The notes beneath the pieces are model-generated. The model was not told the origin of the DNA, made no database searches, and saw only the letters and a program-made list of their open reading frames with translations. A DNA stretch of 64,000 bases, taken from assembly GCA_910587295.1 (NCBI GenBank), contig CAJULP010000077.1, positions 119,330 through 183,329 of the forward strand, given 5' to 3'. Shown here piece after piece: positions 18,055-27,061 of this stretch. The stretch's first letter is position 1, and every line of letters starts with the position of its first letter. The DNA is from an uncultured Lachnospiraceae bacterium. GTDB lineage: Bacteria > Bacillota > Clostridia > Lachnospirales > Lachnospiraceae. The position numbers were made by a program, and so were the translations under genes.

Positions 18055-19635
18055 ATGATGATGTCAAATATTAAATTATTGGACTGTACGTTGAGAGACG
18101 GTGGATATATTAATGACTGGAATTTTGGTACATTTACGATTCGGGATATTATCAGGAAATTGGTAGAGTCCCGGGTTGATTATGTGGAAGTAGGATTTTT
18201 ACGTGATTGTGAACATGACCGTGATAGAGCGCTTTTTAATAATTGTGCGGAGATTGCACCTGTCCTGCCTGATAAACGTGGCAACACTATGTTTACTGCA
18301 ATGGCGCTGCATAATAAATACGACATTCGTAAACTGGAACCTTATGACGGGAAGACAATTGATGCGATAAGAGTCACTTTTCATGATTACGATATTGAGG
18401 AAGGGCTGATTTTTATCCGAAAGGCAATGGAGAAAGGATATAAAGTATTTTGCAACCCTATTAATATTATGGGGTATTCCGATGAAATGCTGCTACAGCT
18501 TTTTCAAAAGGTAAATGCGATACATCCTTATGCGTTTTCAATTGTTGATACGTTTGGATCTATGATGAAGTCCGACTTGCAGAGAATCTATTCTCTGGCT
18601 GAACATAATTTGGACGATTCCATAGTGATTGGCCTGCATCTTCATGAAAATCTTGCATTGTCCTATTCCCTAGCTCAGGAGTTTATCAGTATGAAATCTC
18701 CGGAACGGAGGTGTGTGATTGATGGGTCTATGCTAGGGATGGGACGGGTACCCGGGAATTTATGCATAGAGCTGATTATGGACTACATGAATAAAACACA
18801 AGGGAGCGCTTACGACTTAAATCCGGTTCTTGATGGGATTGATGACCATATTGTACAGCTCAAGCAGGTGGAACCTTGGGGATACAGCACTGCCTATGCT
18901 CTGTCTGCAAAATACAATCTGCATAGAAATTATGCGGAATTTTTGCTTGGAAAAGGACGGCTCCGGGCGAAGCAGATCAATCAGATACTTGCAAGTATTG
19001 AGGAAAGAAAAAAGACGGCCTACGATGAAAGCTATATTGAGACTTTGTATGAAGGGTTTCAAAATCATGAGATAGATGACAGGGCATTGCTTCAAAAGCT
19101 CAAAGCAAGCTGGGATGACCGATCAATTTTAATTTTAGCGCCGGGGAGCAGTATTTCTGATTGTAAGAAACTTCTTGATTTATTTATTGCAGAAAATAAT
19201 CCGGTTATTGTGTCGGCTAACTTCATTCCGGAATTATATCAGCAGGATTATGCATTTTATACGAATGCAATGCGCTATAGTACAATTGAGGAGAAGAAAG
19301 ACGCAGAGAGTCTTCTGGTGACATCAAATCTGACAGACATGTGCAGTTCGGAAAATGTATTAAATTATGCAGATTTGTGTTTTGATGATAAAGGGAAAAG
19401 CGATAATTGTGTAATTATGCTGATGAGACTTTTAATCCGGTTAGGAAAAAACAGAGTTTATGTTGCGGGGTTTGATGGATATCAAACAGAAGGCTGTAAT
19501 TATGTTTCTTCTTATATGGCAAATCAACACACGAAAGGGCAGGAGGAGAATATCAGGAATACCGGATATGTGGCGGATATACGCAAAAAGATGGATGTCA
19601 TATTTTTGACCCCATCTCTTTATGATATAGGATAA
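18055..19635 (+). CDS. DRE-TIM aldolase with C-terminal MptE/DUF115-like domain
   Basis: 526 residues in two parts. Residues 1-300 form a DRE-TIM metallolyase barrel: LLDCTLRDGGYINDW contains the catalytic RD, GLHLHENLALSYSLA the metal-binding HxH and GSMLGMGRVPGNL the closing loop, as in 4-hydroxy-2-oxovalerate aldolase. Residues 350-526 start with ILILAPGSSISDCKKLL, followed by NPVIVSANFIP, and end with a VYVAGFDGYQ segment, resembling the MptE/DUF115 region of glycan-modifying proteins. The KdsC-like phosphatase is next, so aldol addition to a sugar phosphate followed by dephosphorylation is plausible. Three ATGs (18055, 18058, 18061) are adjacent. Confidence 0.75.
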   Translation: MMMSNIKLLDCTLRDGGYINDWNFGTFTIRDIIRKLVESRVDYVEVGFLRDCEHDRDRALFNNCAEIAPVLPDKRGNTMFTAMALHNKYDIRKLEPYDGKTIDAIRVTFHDYDIEEGLIFIRKAMEKGYKVFCNPINIMGYSDEMLLQLFQKVNAIHPYAFSIVDTFGSMMKSDLQRIYSLAEHNLDDSIVIGLHLHENLALSYSLAQEFISMKSPERRCVIDGSMLGMGRVPGNLCIELIMDYMNKTQGSAYDLNPVLDGIDDHIVQLKQVEPWGYSTAYALSAKYNLHRNYAEFLLGKGRLRAKQINQILASIEERKKTAYDESYIETLYEGFQNHEIDDRALLQKLKASWDDRSILILAPGSSISDCKKLLDLFIAENNPVIVSANFIPELYQQDYAFYTNAMRYSTIEEKKDAESLLVTSNLTDMCSSENVLNYADLCFDDKGKSDNCVIMLMRLLIRLGKNRVYVAGFDGYQTEGCNYVSSYMANQHTKGQEENIRNTGYVADIRKKMDVIFLTPSLYDIG

Positions 19636-19646
19636 AGGTGAGAAAT

Positions 19647-20168
19647 ATGGGGGATTTTAGTCAAATAAAGTACCTGGTGATTGATGTGGATGGTACACTG
19701 ACAGATGCGGGAATTTATTATGATGAGCATGGTAATGAACTGAAGAAGTTCTGTACAAAGGATGCGGCGGGTTTCTTTGCAGCTCATCAGGCAGGAATTA
19801 AGATTCTTGTTCTTACAGGGCGGGAATGTGCTGCGACTACGAAACGAATGCGGGAAATGCAAGTGGAATATCTTGTGCAGAATTGTAAAGATAAAGTTCA
19901 ATACTTAAAGACTTTCATGCAGGAGAACCATGTGGAAAAAGGAGAAGTAGGCTATCTTGGTGATGATTTGAATGACTTGCCAGGAATGGGGCTGTGCGGA
20001 TTTATCGGATGTCCTGCGGATGCCTGTGAGGAGGTAAAAGACAAGGCTGATTATATATCCGATGCAAAAGGCGGATATGGTGCTGTAAGGGACATCATTT
20101 CGTATCTTTTAAAGCAGCGTGGACAATGGGATGAAGCAGTCAGCCGAGTTTATGGCATTGGAATTTGA
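19647..20168 (+). CDS. KdsC-like HAD phosphatase
   Basis: 173 residues, a C0-type HAD phosphatase without a cap domain. YLVIDVDGTLTDAGIYYDE holds the nucleophile DxD, ILVLTGRECAAT motif II, and VGYLGDDLNDLPGM motif IV, exactly in KDO-8-phosphate phosphatase order. ATG 19647 follows AAAGGTGAG; a GTG at 19638 is an alternative. KDO itself is not expected in a Gram-positive, so a phosphate ester of another ulosonic acid is likelier, perhaps made by the aldolase at 18055 and activated by the CMP-synthetase at 11297. Confidence 0.85.
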   Translation: MGDFSQIKYLVIDVDGTLTDAGIYYDEHGNELKKFCTKDAAGFFAAHQAGIKILVLTGRECAATTKRMREMQVEYLVQNCKDKVQYLKTFMQENHVEKGEVGYLGDDLNDLPGMGLCGFIGCPADACEEVKDKADYISDAKGGYGAVRDIISYLLKQRGQWDEAVSRVYGIGI

Positions 20169-20192
20169 CATTTGTGAGGTGCTGGGTAGAAA

Positions 20193-21236
20193 ATGATTAA
20201 TTTAAAAAAAGAGTTTACAAAGGAAATGAAGACGTTTTGGCATCAATGCAGAGCTCGGCGTGGGGAAAAGGAATTTCGTCGTTTCGTGATCGAAGGATAT
20301 CATAATCCCAATTTTTTGGAGCTGCGTCATTATGGTAATGCTCATAAAGGAGAGATTATTTATCATATTGATGCTTATGGATGTTCGGTGGGTTTTTTTG
20401 CGGAATTTCTATTTACATTGATTCGCCTTCATTTTGCGGCGGAACGAGGCTTGATTCCTTATGTGGATTGGGGAAAGGAATTTTTATATCATGAAGCAGG
20501 AGGGGTGGATGGTGTCTATAATGGTTTTTTGTATTACTTTGATCCTGTTTCAGAGGTGAAGGATATTGAGCAGGCGGCATATGTGTTAGAGGCAAATGAC
20601 GATCATATTCATGATGTCCAAAACCAGTTGAATACACATGGTTACGCGGTGACAGAGGAATATATGCAGGCCCTGACAAATATGGTTCAAAAGTATATTC
20701 GTTATAATAAAAAGACATTAACATATCTGGAAAAGGGCTATGACGATTTGATCGGAGATAAGAAAGCATTAGCGGTACATTTCCGGGGAACGGATTACCG
20801 GCGGCAGTATAATAACCATCCAGTATTTGTCACGATAGAAGAACAAATAGAAAAAGTGCATGAACTGATAAAAGCGAAAGAATACGAAGTGGTCTTCCTT
20901 GCGACGGATGAACAGGAGGCAGTGGAAATCTTCCGTAAGGAATTTGGAGCTGCCCTAAAAGTGTTTGAGGATACCTGGCGTGCAAGCGGGGAAGACGAAT
21001 CGGTTGCCTATAGTCATGCGAATAGAAAGAATCATCATTATCTGCTGGGACTTGAGGTGCTGCGTGATCAATATATGCTTACTAGGTGTGCTGGGCTGGT
21101 TGGAGGAGTATCTAATCTTACACTTTCAGCGCGAATGATGCGCAGGGCATGGTATGAAAAAGATTATGATGATTTGGTGATTGTTGATCATGATTTATGC
21201 CGTAATCAGCGCAATTTTTGCGATGCAAAGCATTGA
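20193..21236 (+). CDS. O-fucosyltransferase-like protein
   Basis: 347 residues. LAVHFRGTDYRR carries the HxRxxD/R motif I of alpha-1,6/O-fucosyltransferase-type enzymes, followed by VVFLATDEQEAVEIFRKEFG (nucleotide-sugar binding) and a final CAGLVGGVSNLTLSARM segment. The N-terminal IDAYGCSVGFFAEFLFTLI is hydrophobic. A weaker relative is at 27062. Probable cytoplasmic GT-B transferase using a GDP-sugar; specificity not shown. Confidence 0.65.
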   Translation: MINLKKEFTKEMKTFWHQCRARRGEKEFRRFVIEGYHNPNFLELRHYGNAHKGEIIYHIDAYGCSVGFFAEFLFTLIRLHFAAERGLIPYVDWGKEFLYHEAGGVDGVYNGFLYYFDPVSEVKDIEQAAYVLEANDDHIHDVQNQLNTHGYAVTEEYMQALTNMVQKYIRYNKKTLTYLEKGYDDLIGDKKALAVHFRGTDYRRQYNNHPVFVTIEEQIEKVHELIKAKEYEVVFLATDEQEAVEIFRKEFGAALKVFEDTWRASGEDESVAYSHANRKNHHYLLGLEVLRDQYMLTRCAGLVGGVSNLTLSARMMRRAWYEKDYDDLVIVDHDLCRNQRNFCDAKH

Positions 21237-21251
21237 AGGAATTTAGAATTA

Positions 21252-21914
21252 ATGAAAATTATCGATCAAAGTTATGAGTGGTATTTGAATTACTGCTTTC
21301 GCAGGGAAAATACAAAAAAGCATATTATTTTAGGGCCGAATGCTATAGTCGGCCGGGAAAATGAGCTGGAAGGCAATAATTATATTGCGGGGGAGCTGTA
21401 TGGCTGCCAAATAGGATATGGCTCTTATATACACCGAAACAGTGTACTGAAAGAGGTGAAAGCAGGACGGTTTTGTGGGATAGGGGAGGATGTGAATATC
21501 AGGCTGTTTGAGCATCCTGTCCATATGGTTTCAATTTCACCATGCTTTTACCGGAAAAGCCATACTTTGAGAACTTTTGTGGATGAAAATTATTATGAAG
21601 ACTTGAAGTATAACAAGGATGGGGTTACAGTGACCATCGGAAATGATGTGTGGATCGGGCAGGGGGCTTCCATCAAAAGTGGCATTAAAATTGGCGATGG
21701 GGCAGTGATAGCGGCTGGGGCGGTGGTGACAAAGGATGTACCGCCGTATGCTATTGTAGGAGGCGTACCGGCGAAGCTGATCAGATATCGCTTCACGGAA
21801 AAACAGATTGAGCTGCTTTTGAAGATCAGATGGTGGGATAAGGATCTGGACTGGCTTTGCGAAAACGGAAAATATTTTAATGATATAGAGAGTTTTATAG
21901 AGAAATTTCAATAG
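21252..21914 (+). CDS. Left-handed beta-helix acetyltransferase (CatB/LpxA-like)
   Basis: 220 residues with hexapeptide repeats (from IGYGSYIHRNSVL through VTIGNDVWIGQGASI to IGDGAVIAAGAVVTKD) and the CatB-like end VPPYAIVGGVPAKLIRYRF. The EHPVHMVSISPCFY loop bears a likely catalytic His. It may N-acetylate the 3-amino-3,6-dideoxyhexose (the FdtC step), or O-acetylate the glycan. Starts at ATG 21252, 13 bases after the previous stop. Confidence 0.85.
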   Translation: MKIIDQSYEWYLNYCFRRENTKKHIILGPNAIVGRENELEGNNYIAGELYGCQIGYGSYIHRNSVLKEVKAGRFCGIGEDVNIRLFEHPVHMVSISPCFYRKSHTLRTFVDENYYEDLKYNKDGVTVTIGNDVWIGQGASIKSGIKIGDGAVIAAGAVVTKDVPPYAIVGGVPAKLIRYRFTEKQIELLLKIRWWDKDLDWLCENGKYFNDIESFIEKFQ

Positions 21915-21938
21915 AGGTACCAGATATTGGGAGGAAAT

Positions 21939-22916
21939 ATGATTTCAGTTATTGTGCCGTCTTATAATGTTGAACTATATCTTGAACGCTGTGTGCAATC
22001 GTTAGTTAGTCAGACTTATACGGATTTGGAGATTATTTTGGTGGATGATGGTTCTACGGATGGCACAGGGGAATTGTGCGATAAGCTGGCGAGAAGAGAT
22101 CATAGGATTAAAGTCATTCACAAGGAAAACGGTGGACTTTCGGACGCAAGGAATGCTGGGATTAAGATTGCCACAGGGGAGTATTATTCATTTATTGACG
22201 GGGATGATTTCATAGAAGCGGATACCTATGAATGTATGATTTCAGAAATGGCTGACCCTGCAGTGTCTATTGTTGCGGGGGGATTTTTTGTTACGGATAT
22301 CAAAGGGCATACGGTTGTTTCCGTAAGCCCCAAACGGCAAAGGCTCACGAAGGAAGAAGCATTTATGGATCTGTTTGGGAGAAATTATATTACCCAATCA
22401 AGCTGTAATAAGCTTTTCCGGAGCAGTCTCTTTGATGAGGTCCGGTATAAAAAGGGGATATTAAACGAAGATCAGGAGATATTGCCCAGGCTTTTGGATA
22501 TTGGAAATCATGTTGTTTTGCTTGATAAACCAGTATACCACTATATTAAGAAACCGGGGAGCATTACTTCATCAGACTATAGCATGGAGCGTTACAGGGC
22601 GATAGAAATAGAAAGAGATATTTATAGGATGTGCAGGAAAAAATATCCCCAATTAAAGTCGTGGGCAGGTTATTATGAGCTGAAATCGCTCTATGGGATG
22701 CTTTGTAATTTAGATCAGTGCAGTAATAAAAATGATTTTAAGATACAGGAGTTGAATATACGAAGAAAAATTATGTATGCGGCATTTCGGTGTGCTTGGT
22801 GGAAGGAAGTTATGGACAGACATGGAAATGAAGTAAAAACATATTTTATAAGCGCTGCAGTAGGAATCAGGAATGTTAAAAAATTGGTTCAAATTAAAGC
22901 GAAGATAAGAAATTAA
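21939..22916 (+). CDS. GT2 family glycosyltransferase
   Basis: 325 residues. MISVIVPSYNVELYLERC, IILVDDGSTDGTGELCD, NGGLSDARNAGI, YYSFIDGDDFIEADT and ILNEDQEILPRL are the complete GT2 GT-A pattern. ATG 21939 is preceded by GGGAGGAAA. It appears to be the last gene of the first long transcription unit, because a good promoter-like sequence follows at 22940. Confidence 0.9.
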   Translation: MISVIVPSYNVELYLERCVQSLVSQTYTDLEIILVDDGSTDGTGELCDKLARRDHRIKVIHKENGGLSDARNAGIKIATGEYYSFIDGDDFIEADTYECMISEMADPAVSIVAGGFFVTDIKGHTVVSVSPKRQRLTKEEAFMDLFGRNYITQSSCNKLFRSSLFDEVRYKKGILNEDQEILPRLLDIGNHVVLLDKPVYHYIKKPGSITSSDYSMERYRAIEIERDIYRMCRKKYPQLKSWAGYYELKSLYGMLCNLDQCSNKNDFKIQELNIRRKIMYAAFRCAWWKEVMDRHGNEVKTYFISAAVGIRNVKKLVQIKAKIRN

Positions 22917-22939
22917 AATGATGGTATGCCTGGCTTAAG

Positions 22940-22968
22940 TTGCTTTATGAGACAGTATGTGCTATAAT
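22940..22968 (+). promoter_or_regulatory. Probable sigma-A-type promoter before the ABC exporter gene
   Basis: TTGCTT at 22940-22945 and TATAAT at 22963-22968 with a 17-base spacer lie in the 109-base gap 22917-23025. The sequence TATGTGCTATAAT is nearly the same as that in the promoter candidate at 2125-2153. Transcription would begin near 22975, giving a leader of about 50 bases to ATG 23026. Confidence 0.6.
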
Positions 22969-23025
22969 TTTTTAACATTTAGGAAGTAAGTTGCATACAA
23001 GAGGGAAGCATGAGGAGATAAGGCG

Positions 23026-24837
23026 ATGATAAAAGAAATAAGAAAGGTGAGGGATGCATTGGGAAAGCTCTCTTTCATTTTAAACAGGGAGCAAAAGAAA
23101 TATTGTGTTCTTATATTTTTGATGTCTTTGGTTTCAGCATTGATTGAAACAGCAGGGGTTTCTATTATTGTTCCGGTAGTACAGATTGTGATATCAGTAG
23201 ATCAATTGATGGAGCAGCCCTATGTGCGCCCATTAATTGATTTGTTTCATTTAGAGACGAGTGCAGAGGTGATTATTTTTGTCTGTCTAGGAGTTGGAAT
23301 TATATATATCCTTAAAAATGCGTATTCGTTTTTGTATACGTGGGCTTCCGCAAGATTTTCCAATAAGATCAGGAGAGAGCTGGCAGTCCGGGTACTTCAG
23401 ACCTATATGAAGCAGGGGTATATTTTTTTTGTGGATAATAGCTCCTCTAGTCTGATTCGAGGAATCAGTTCGGATGTAATCAGTGTACAGAATGTCATTG
23501 CCAACTTTTTTTCATCCATGTGCAAAATATTAATCATTATTTGCATGACAATGTTTATTATAGTGCAAACTCCGTTTGTTGCGCTTCTGATATTGTGTAT
23601 GGTGGTATTTTGTTTTGTTATCTCACAAATTGTGTTCCGAAAACCAATGCGCCGTTTCGGAGTATCATCAAGGGAGTATTCAGTCCGGGCAAGTCAGGCA
23701 TCATTGGAGGCAATCCAAGGATATAAGGAAATCTTAGTTTTTGGAAGGCAGGATTATTTTGTAAATGAATATCTTAAAAATATGATTGGGTATAATAAAG
23801 CGGAAGTGCAAATGACGCTTGCGGCAGCATCACCTTCTTTTATGATAGAAGTGGTCTGCATTATTGGCATTTTAGCTGTTGTGGCGGTGCAAAGCATTAC
23901 TGCAGGCGGAAATGCAGATTTATTGACACAGATGGTGATTATTGCATTGGCAACTCTACGGATACTGCCAGCTTTAGGTGCATTATTGGGCAATGTTAAT
24001 TCTATTGTTTTTAATGCGCCAGGACTAAACTCTGCATCAGATACACTTCATATGGTAAACGAACTTGACAAGGATGAAACTATAGAGAAGAAAAAAAGTT
24101 TTTATGCTGACATTGGATTGAAAAGCGAACTTGAGGTTTCTCATGTGTCTTATGCATATCCAAGAACGGAAAAGAACGTAATTGATGATCTTTGTATGAC
24201 GATTACAAAAGGAACTTCGATAGGATTCGTTGGAACTTCCGGTGTGGGAAAAACAACTTTGGCAGATCTTATATTAGGATTGTTAAAGCCACAAAACGGT
24301 AAGATACTTATGGATGGAACAGATATTGAAGAACTGGGGGATGCATGGCATGATATCATTGGATATGTACCGCAGTCTATTTACATGACAGACGCATCTG
24401 TCAGGAGAAACGTGGCTTTTGGAATTGCTGAGGCACACATAGATGATACTAAGGTGTGGAAGGCACTTGAAATGGCTCAAATAAAGGAATTTGTTGAGGG
24501 TCTTCCGGAAGGGCTTGATACCAATGTTGGCGAATGGGGGGTGCAGCTTTCCGGTGGACAGAGGCAAAGGATTGCTATAGCGAGAGCCTTATACAACGAA
24601 CCGGATATTATTGTGCTGGATGAGGCAACTGCGGCTCTGGATAATGAAACGGAAGACGCAGTCATGGAATCTATTGAAGCTTTACAAAAGGTAAAAACAC
24701 TTATTATTGTGGCGCATCGTCTCACTACAATTAGAAAATGTGATGTAATTTATGAGATAGCAGGTGGAAAAGCAATCCAGAGGAGTAAGGAAGAGGTTTT
24801 GGCAGAAAAAGCAGCCAAAAAGAGGGAGAAAGCATGA
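23026..24837 (+). CDS. ABC transporter, fused permease and ATPase (MsbA/PglK-like glycan exporter)
   Basis: 603 residues. Residues 1-330 hold six membrane segments. The ATPase half has Walker A FVGTSGVGKTTLADLILG, Q-loop VPQSIYMTDASVRRN, signature LSGGQRQRIAIARAL, Walker B IIVLDEATAALD and H-loop VAHRLTT. The order and the NAPGLN/ASDTL region before the ATPase fit lipid-linked oligosaccharide flippases of the PglK type. It is the only transporter seen in the window, so it is the best candidate for moving the finished glycolipid across the membrane. ATG 23026 follows GAGGAGATAAGG. Confidence 0.9.
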   Translation: MIKEIRKVRDALGKLSFILNREQKKYCVLIFLMSLVSALIETAGVSIIVPVVQIVISVDQLMEQPYVRPLIDLFHLETSAEVIIFVCLGVGIIYILKNAYSFLYTWASARFSNKIRRELAVRVLQTYMKQGYIFFVDNSSSSLIRGISSDVISVQNVIANFFSSMCKILIIICMTMFIIVQTPFVALLILCMVVFCFVISQIVFRKPMRRFGVSSREYSVRASQASLEAIQGYKEILVFGRQDYFVNEYLKNMIGYNKAEVQMTLAAASPSFMIEVVCIIGILAVVAVQSITAGGNADLLTQMVIIALATLRILPALGALLGNVNSIVFNAPGLNSASDTLHMVNELDKDETIEKKKSFYADIGLKSELEVSHVSYAYPRTEKNVIDDLCMTITKGTSIGFVGTSGVGKTTLADLILGLLKPQNGKILMDGTDIEELGDAWHDIIGYVPQSIYMTDASVRRNVAFGIAEAHIDDTKVWKALEMAQIKEFVEGLPEGLDTNVGEWGVQLSGGQRQRIAIARALYNEPDIIVLDEATAALDNETEDAVMESIEALQKVKTLIIVAHRLTTIRKCDVIYEIAGGKAIQRSKEEVLAEKAAKKREKA

Positions 24838-25574
24838 GAGACATTGATAAGTATTCAGATGGCTATCTTGAAGAGGGGTTTGAGATCTATCAGGTGGAAT
24901 ATAGACGCAGGATGATCATGGAGCAAATAGACAAATACCATCCTTGTAGGATACTGGAGATAGGATGTGGTGCAGAACCATTGTTTCAGTATGTCAAAGG
25001 GAAGGAATGGGTAATCGTGGAGCCGGCAGAAGTGTTCTGTGAGATGGCTAAGGAAAAGATATGCGATGATGATTGTGTAGAAATTATGGAAGGTTTTTTT
25101 GAAGATCATGTAGATAAGTTACAAGAAATTTGCTTTGATATGATTATATGTTCAAGCGTTTTGCAGGAGGTAGAAAAACCGGAATATATGTTAGAGTGTA
25201 TTTCCAGGGTGTGTGGAGAGCACACAGTTGTCCATATCAATGTGACAAATGCGAAATCCTTTCATAGAGTTTTAGCCAGGAATATGGGAATTATCACAAA
25301 TGAATATGAGAAATCCCAGAGGAATGTCATGCTTCAGCAGAATACTGTATTTGATATGGATACGCTGACTCAAATGGCGAAGGAACATTATTTTGAAGTT
25401 TTAGACCAGGGCAATTGTTTTCTAAAACCATTTTCACATAAACAAATGTGGGATATGATGGAGCAAAATATTATAAACAAAACAGTATTAGATGGTCTCT
25501 ATCGTATGGCATTTGACCTGCCTGATTGGGGGGGGGCAGAAATATTTTTAAACTGTCGGAAAATAGATTTATAA
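24834..25574 (+). CDS. Class I SAM-dependent methyltransferase with C-terminal G9 run
   Basis: 246 residues, a close paralogue of the 14059 product. RILEIGCGAEPLFQYV is motif I, WVIVEPAEVF motif II and DMIICSSVLQEVEKPE the acidic post-motif. ATG 24834 overlaps the ABC stop (ATGA). The run G9 at 25528-25536 codes WGG in LPDWGGAEIFLNCRK; the paralogue reads MPEMGAGIFINCRK there without a G run. The gene is in frame at 9 Gs. A change would alter only the last 14 residues, including the conserved NCRK end. Confidence 0.8.
   Translation: MRDIDKYSDGYLEEGFEIYQVEYRRRMIMEQIDKYHPCRILEIGCGAEPLFQYVKGKEWVIVEPAEVFCEMAKEKICDDDCVEIMEGFFEDHVDKLQEICFDMIICSSVLQEVEKPEYMLECISRVCGEHTVVHINVTNAKSFHRVLARNMGIITNEYEKSQRNVMLQQNTVFDMDTLTQMAKEHYFEVLDQGNCFLKPFSHKQMWDMMEQNIINKTVLDGLYRMAFDLPDWGGAEIFLNCRKIDL
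25528..25536 (+). repeat. Poly-G tract G9 (in frame)
   Basis: Nine Gs between CTGATT and CAGAAATA, near the 3' end of methyltransferase gene 24834-25574. In frame when the length is a multiple of three. Unlike the later tracts it is followed by CAG and not TAA/TATAA. Confidence 0.7.
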
Positions 25575-25590
25575 GAGGGAGAATTGCAGC

Positions 25591-26574
25591 GTGATTTCGG
25601 ATCGAAAAGTAAGTGTGTTTTCTGTACTTATCAGTTGCTATAATCATGAAAAATATATAAATGACGCATTGCAAAGTGTTTTGGCACAGACATATGATGA
25701 TATTGAAATAATCATATGCGATGACTATTCGCCGGATCATTCATGGAATTTGATACAGTCTGCTATCCCTGAATTAGAGAAAAGGTTTTGCAGGGTGGTG
25801 GCTTTTCGAAATGACAGTAACAGGGGACTTATTTATTCGCTTAATAAAATGATCAGGGAAGCGGAAGGGAATGTGGTTTTTCTTTTATCTGGGGATGATA
25901 TGATGGCGAAAAACTATGCGTCGGATATCATGTGTGCTTGTATGGAACATCCAGATGCTTTGGTGTTTGTGACAGATGGATATTGTGTAGAGGATTATGA
26001 CCATTATCAGGAAATAGATATTTCCAGGTTGACACCATTTTATGAAAAGGCACCGGATTTATGCAAAGATACATTATTTGAACGGCTGTACTGGGAAAAC
26101 CCTATTTTTGCACCAGGGGTTTCGCTGAGAAAAGAAATCTATGATAAATTTGGACTTTATGACGTTGACAATTTTATTGAAGATTGGGAGTACTGGCTGA
26201 GAATAAGCAGAACAAAGGAAACAGAATTTGTATATATAGATAAAAAGGATGTATTTTACAGGAAAAATCCCAATTCAGTATCTTCAAAAGTAAAAAATGA
26301 TGATTATATTGCGAAGTGGCTTAACTTTTTAAACGCAAGAGAAAAAATTATAGATAAATATGGGGCCTATGTGGGGAAAGAAGAATATGTGAAACGAAAA
26401 TGGGCTTTTATGTTTGAGGAGGTTCGGTTTTACCAATTAAATATCCCGGAAAAAGAAAAAATTATTTTACGTGAAAAATGGAGTGATTTTGTGAAAGAGA
26501 ATTGGAAGGAACTAGGATGGAAAAAAGTAATGACTTATTGCCAAGTATATATAAACTCTTTAGGGAAAAGGTAA
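25591..26574 (+). CDS. GT2 family glycosyltransferase
   Basis: 327 residues beginning at GTG 25591. FSVLISCYNHEKYINDAL, IIICDDYSPDHSW, VVFLLSGDDMMAKNYA and NFIEDWEYWLRIS define the GT2 GT-A fold. AGAGGGAGAA lies upstream. Acceptor and donor are unknown. A gap of 55 bases follows before the FdtA-like gene. Confidence 0.85.
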   Translation: MISDRKVSVFSVLISCYNHEKYINDALQSVLAQTYDDIEIIICDDYSPDHSWNLIQSAIPELEKRFCRVVAFRNDSNRGLIYSLNKMIREAEGNVVFLLSGDDMMAKNYASDIMCACMEHPDALVFVTDGYCVEDYDHYQEIDISRLTPFYEKAPDLCKDTLFERLYWENPIFAPGVSLRKEIYDKFGLYDVDNFIEDWEYWLRISRTKETEFVYIDKKDVFYRKNPNSVSSKVKNDDYIAKWLNFLNAREKIIDKYGAYVGKEEYVKRKWAFMFEEVRFYQLNIPEKEKIILREKWSDFVKENWKELGWKKVMTYCQVYINSLGKR

Positions 26575-26629
26575 TGTAGCCTATCAGACGAAAAGATTAA
26601 TTTATTTCAATAAGAAAAGGAGTATATAC

Positions 26630-27043
26630 ATGCAAGTGATAAAATACGTATTCCAACCGCATGGTGATGAAAGAGGGCAGCTTGTTGCGCTGGAAGAGGG
26701 GATAGACATTCCATTTTCAATAAAGAGGGTCTATTATATGTATGATACTGTAAAAGGGATGGTCAGAGGGAAGCATGCCCATAAATCCTTGGAACAGATT
26801 TTGGTATGTATCCATGGAAGCTGTAAGATATTATTGGATGATGGGCGGGAAAAAAAGGTAATACCTCTTGAAAAACCTTATGAAGGATTGTATGTACCCA
26901 ATAATATGTGGCGGGAAATGTATGACTTTTCTGAGGATGCGGTACTGATGGTACTTGCTTCTGACTTTTATAAAGAAAATGATTATATCAGAGATTATGA
27001 CCAGTTCGTTTCGTATATAAACATATGTAATTCTCGTAGGTAA
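26630..27043 (+). CDS. FdtA/WxcM-like sugar 3,4-ketoisomerase (second copy)
   Basis: 137-residue cupin. HGDERGQLVALEEGIDIPF, KRVYYMYDT, RGKHAHKSLEQILVCI and VPNNMWREMYDFSEDA give the full FdtA/QdtA pattern with both His residues of RGxHAH retained, unlike the 15837 copy. It converts dTDP-4-oxo-6-deoxyglucose to a 3-oxo isomer. AAAGGAG lies about 10 bases before ATG 26630. Two isomerases in one locus suggest two 3-amino sugars or a functional split. Confidence 0.85.
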   Translation: MQVIKYVFQPHGDERGQLVALEEGIDIPFSIKRVYYMYDTVKGMVRGKHAHKSLEQILVCIHGSCKILLDDGREKKVIPLEKPYEGLYVPNNMWREMYDFSEDAVLMVLASDFYKENDYIRDYDQFVSYINICNSRR

Positions 27044-27061
27044 TATGTTAGGAGGATTGGA

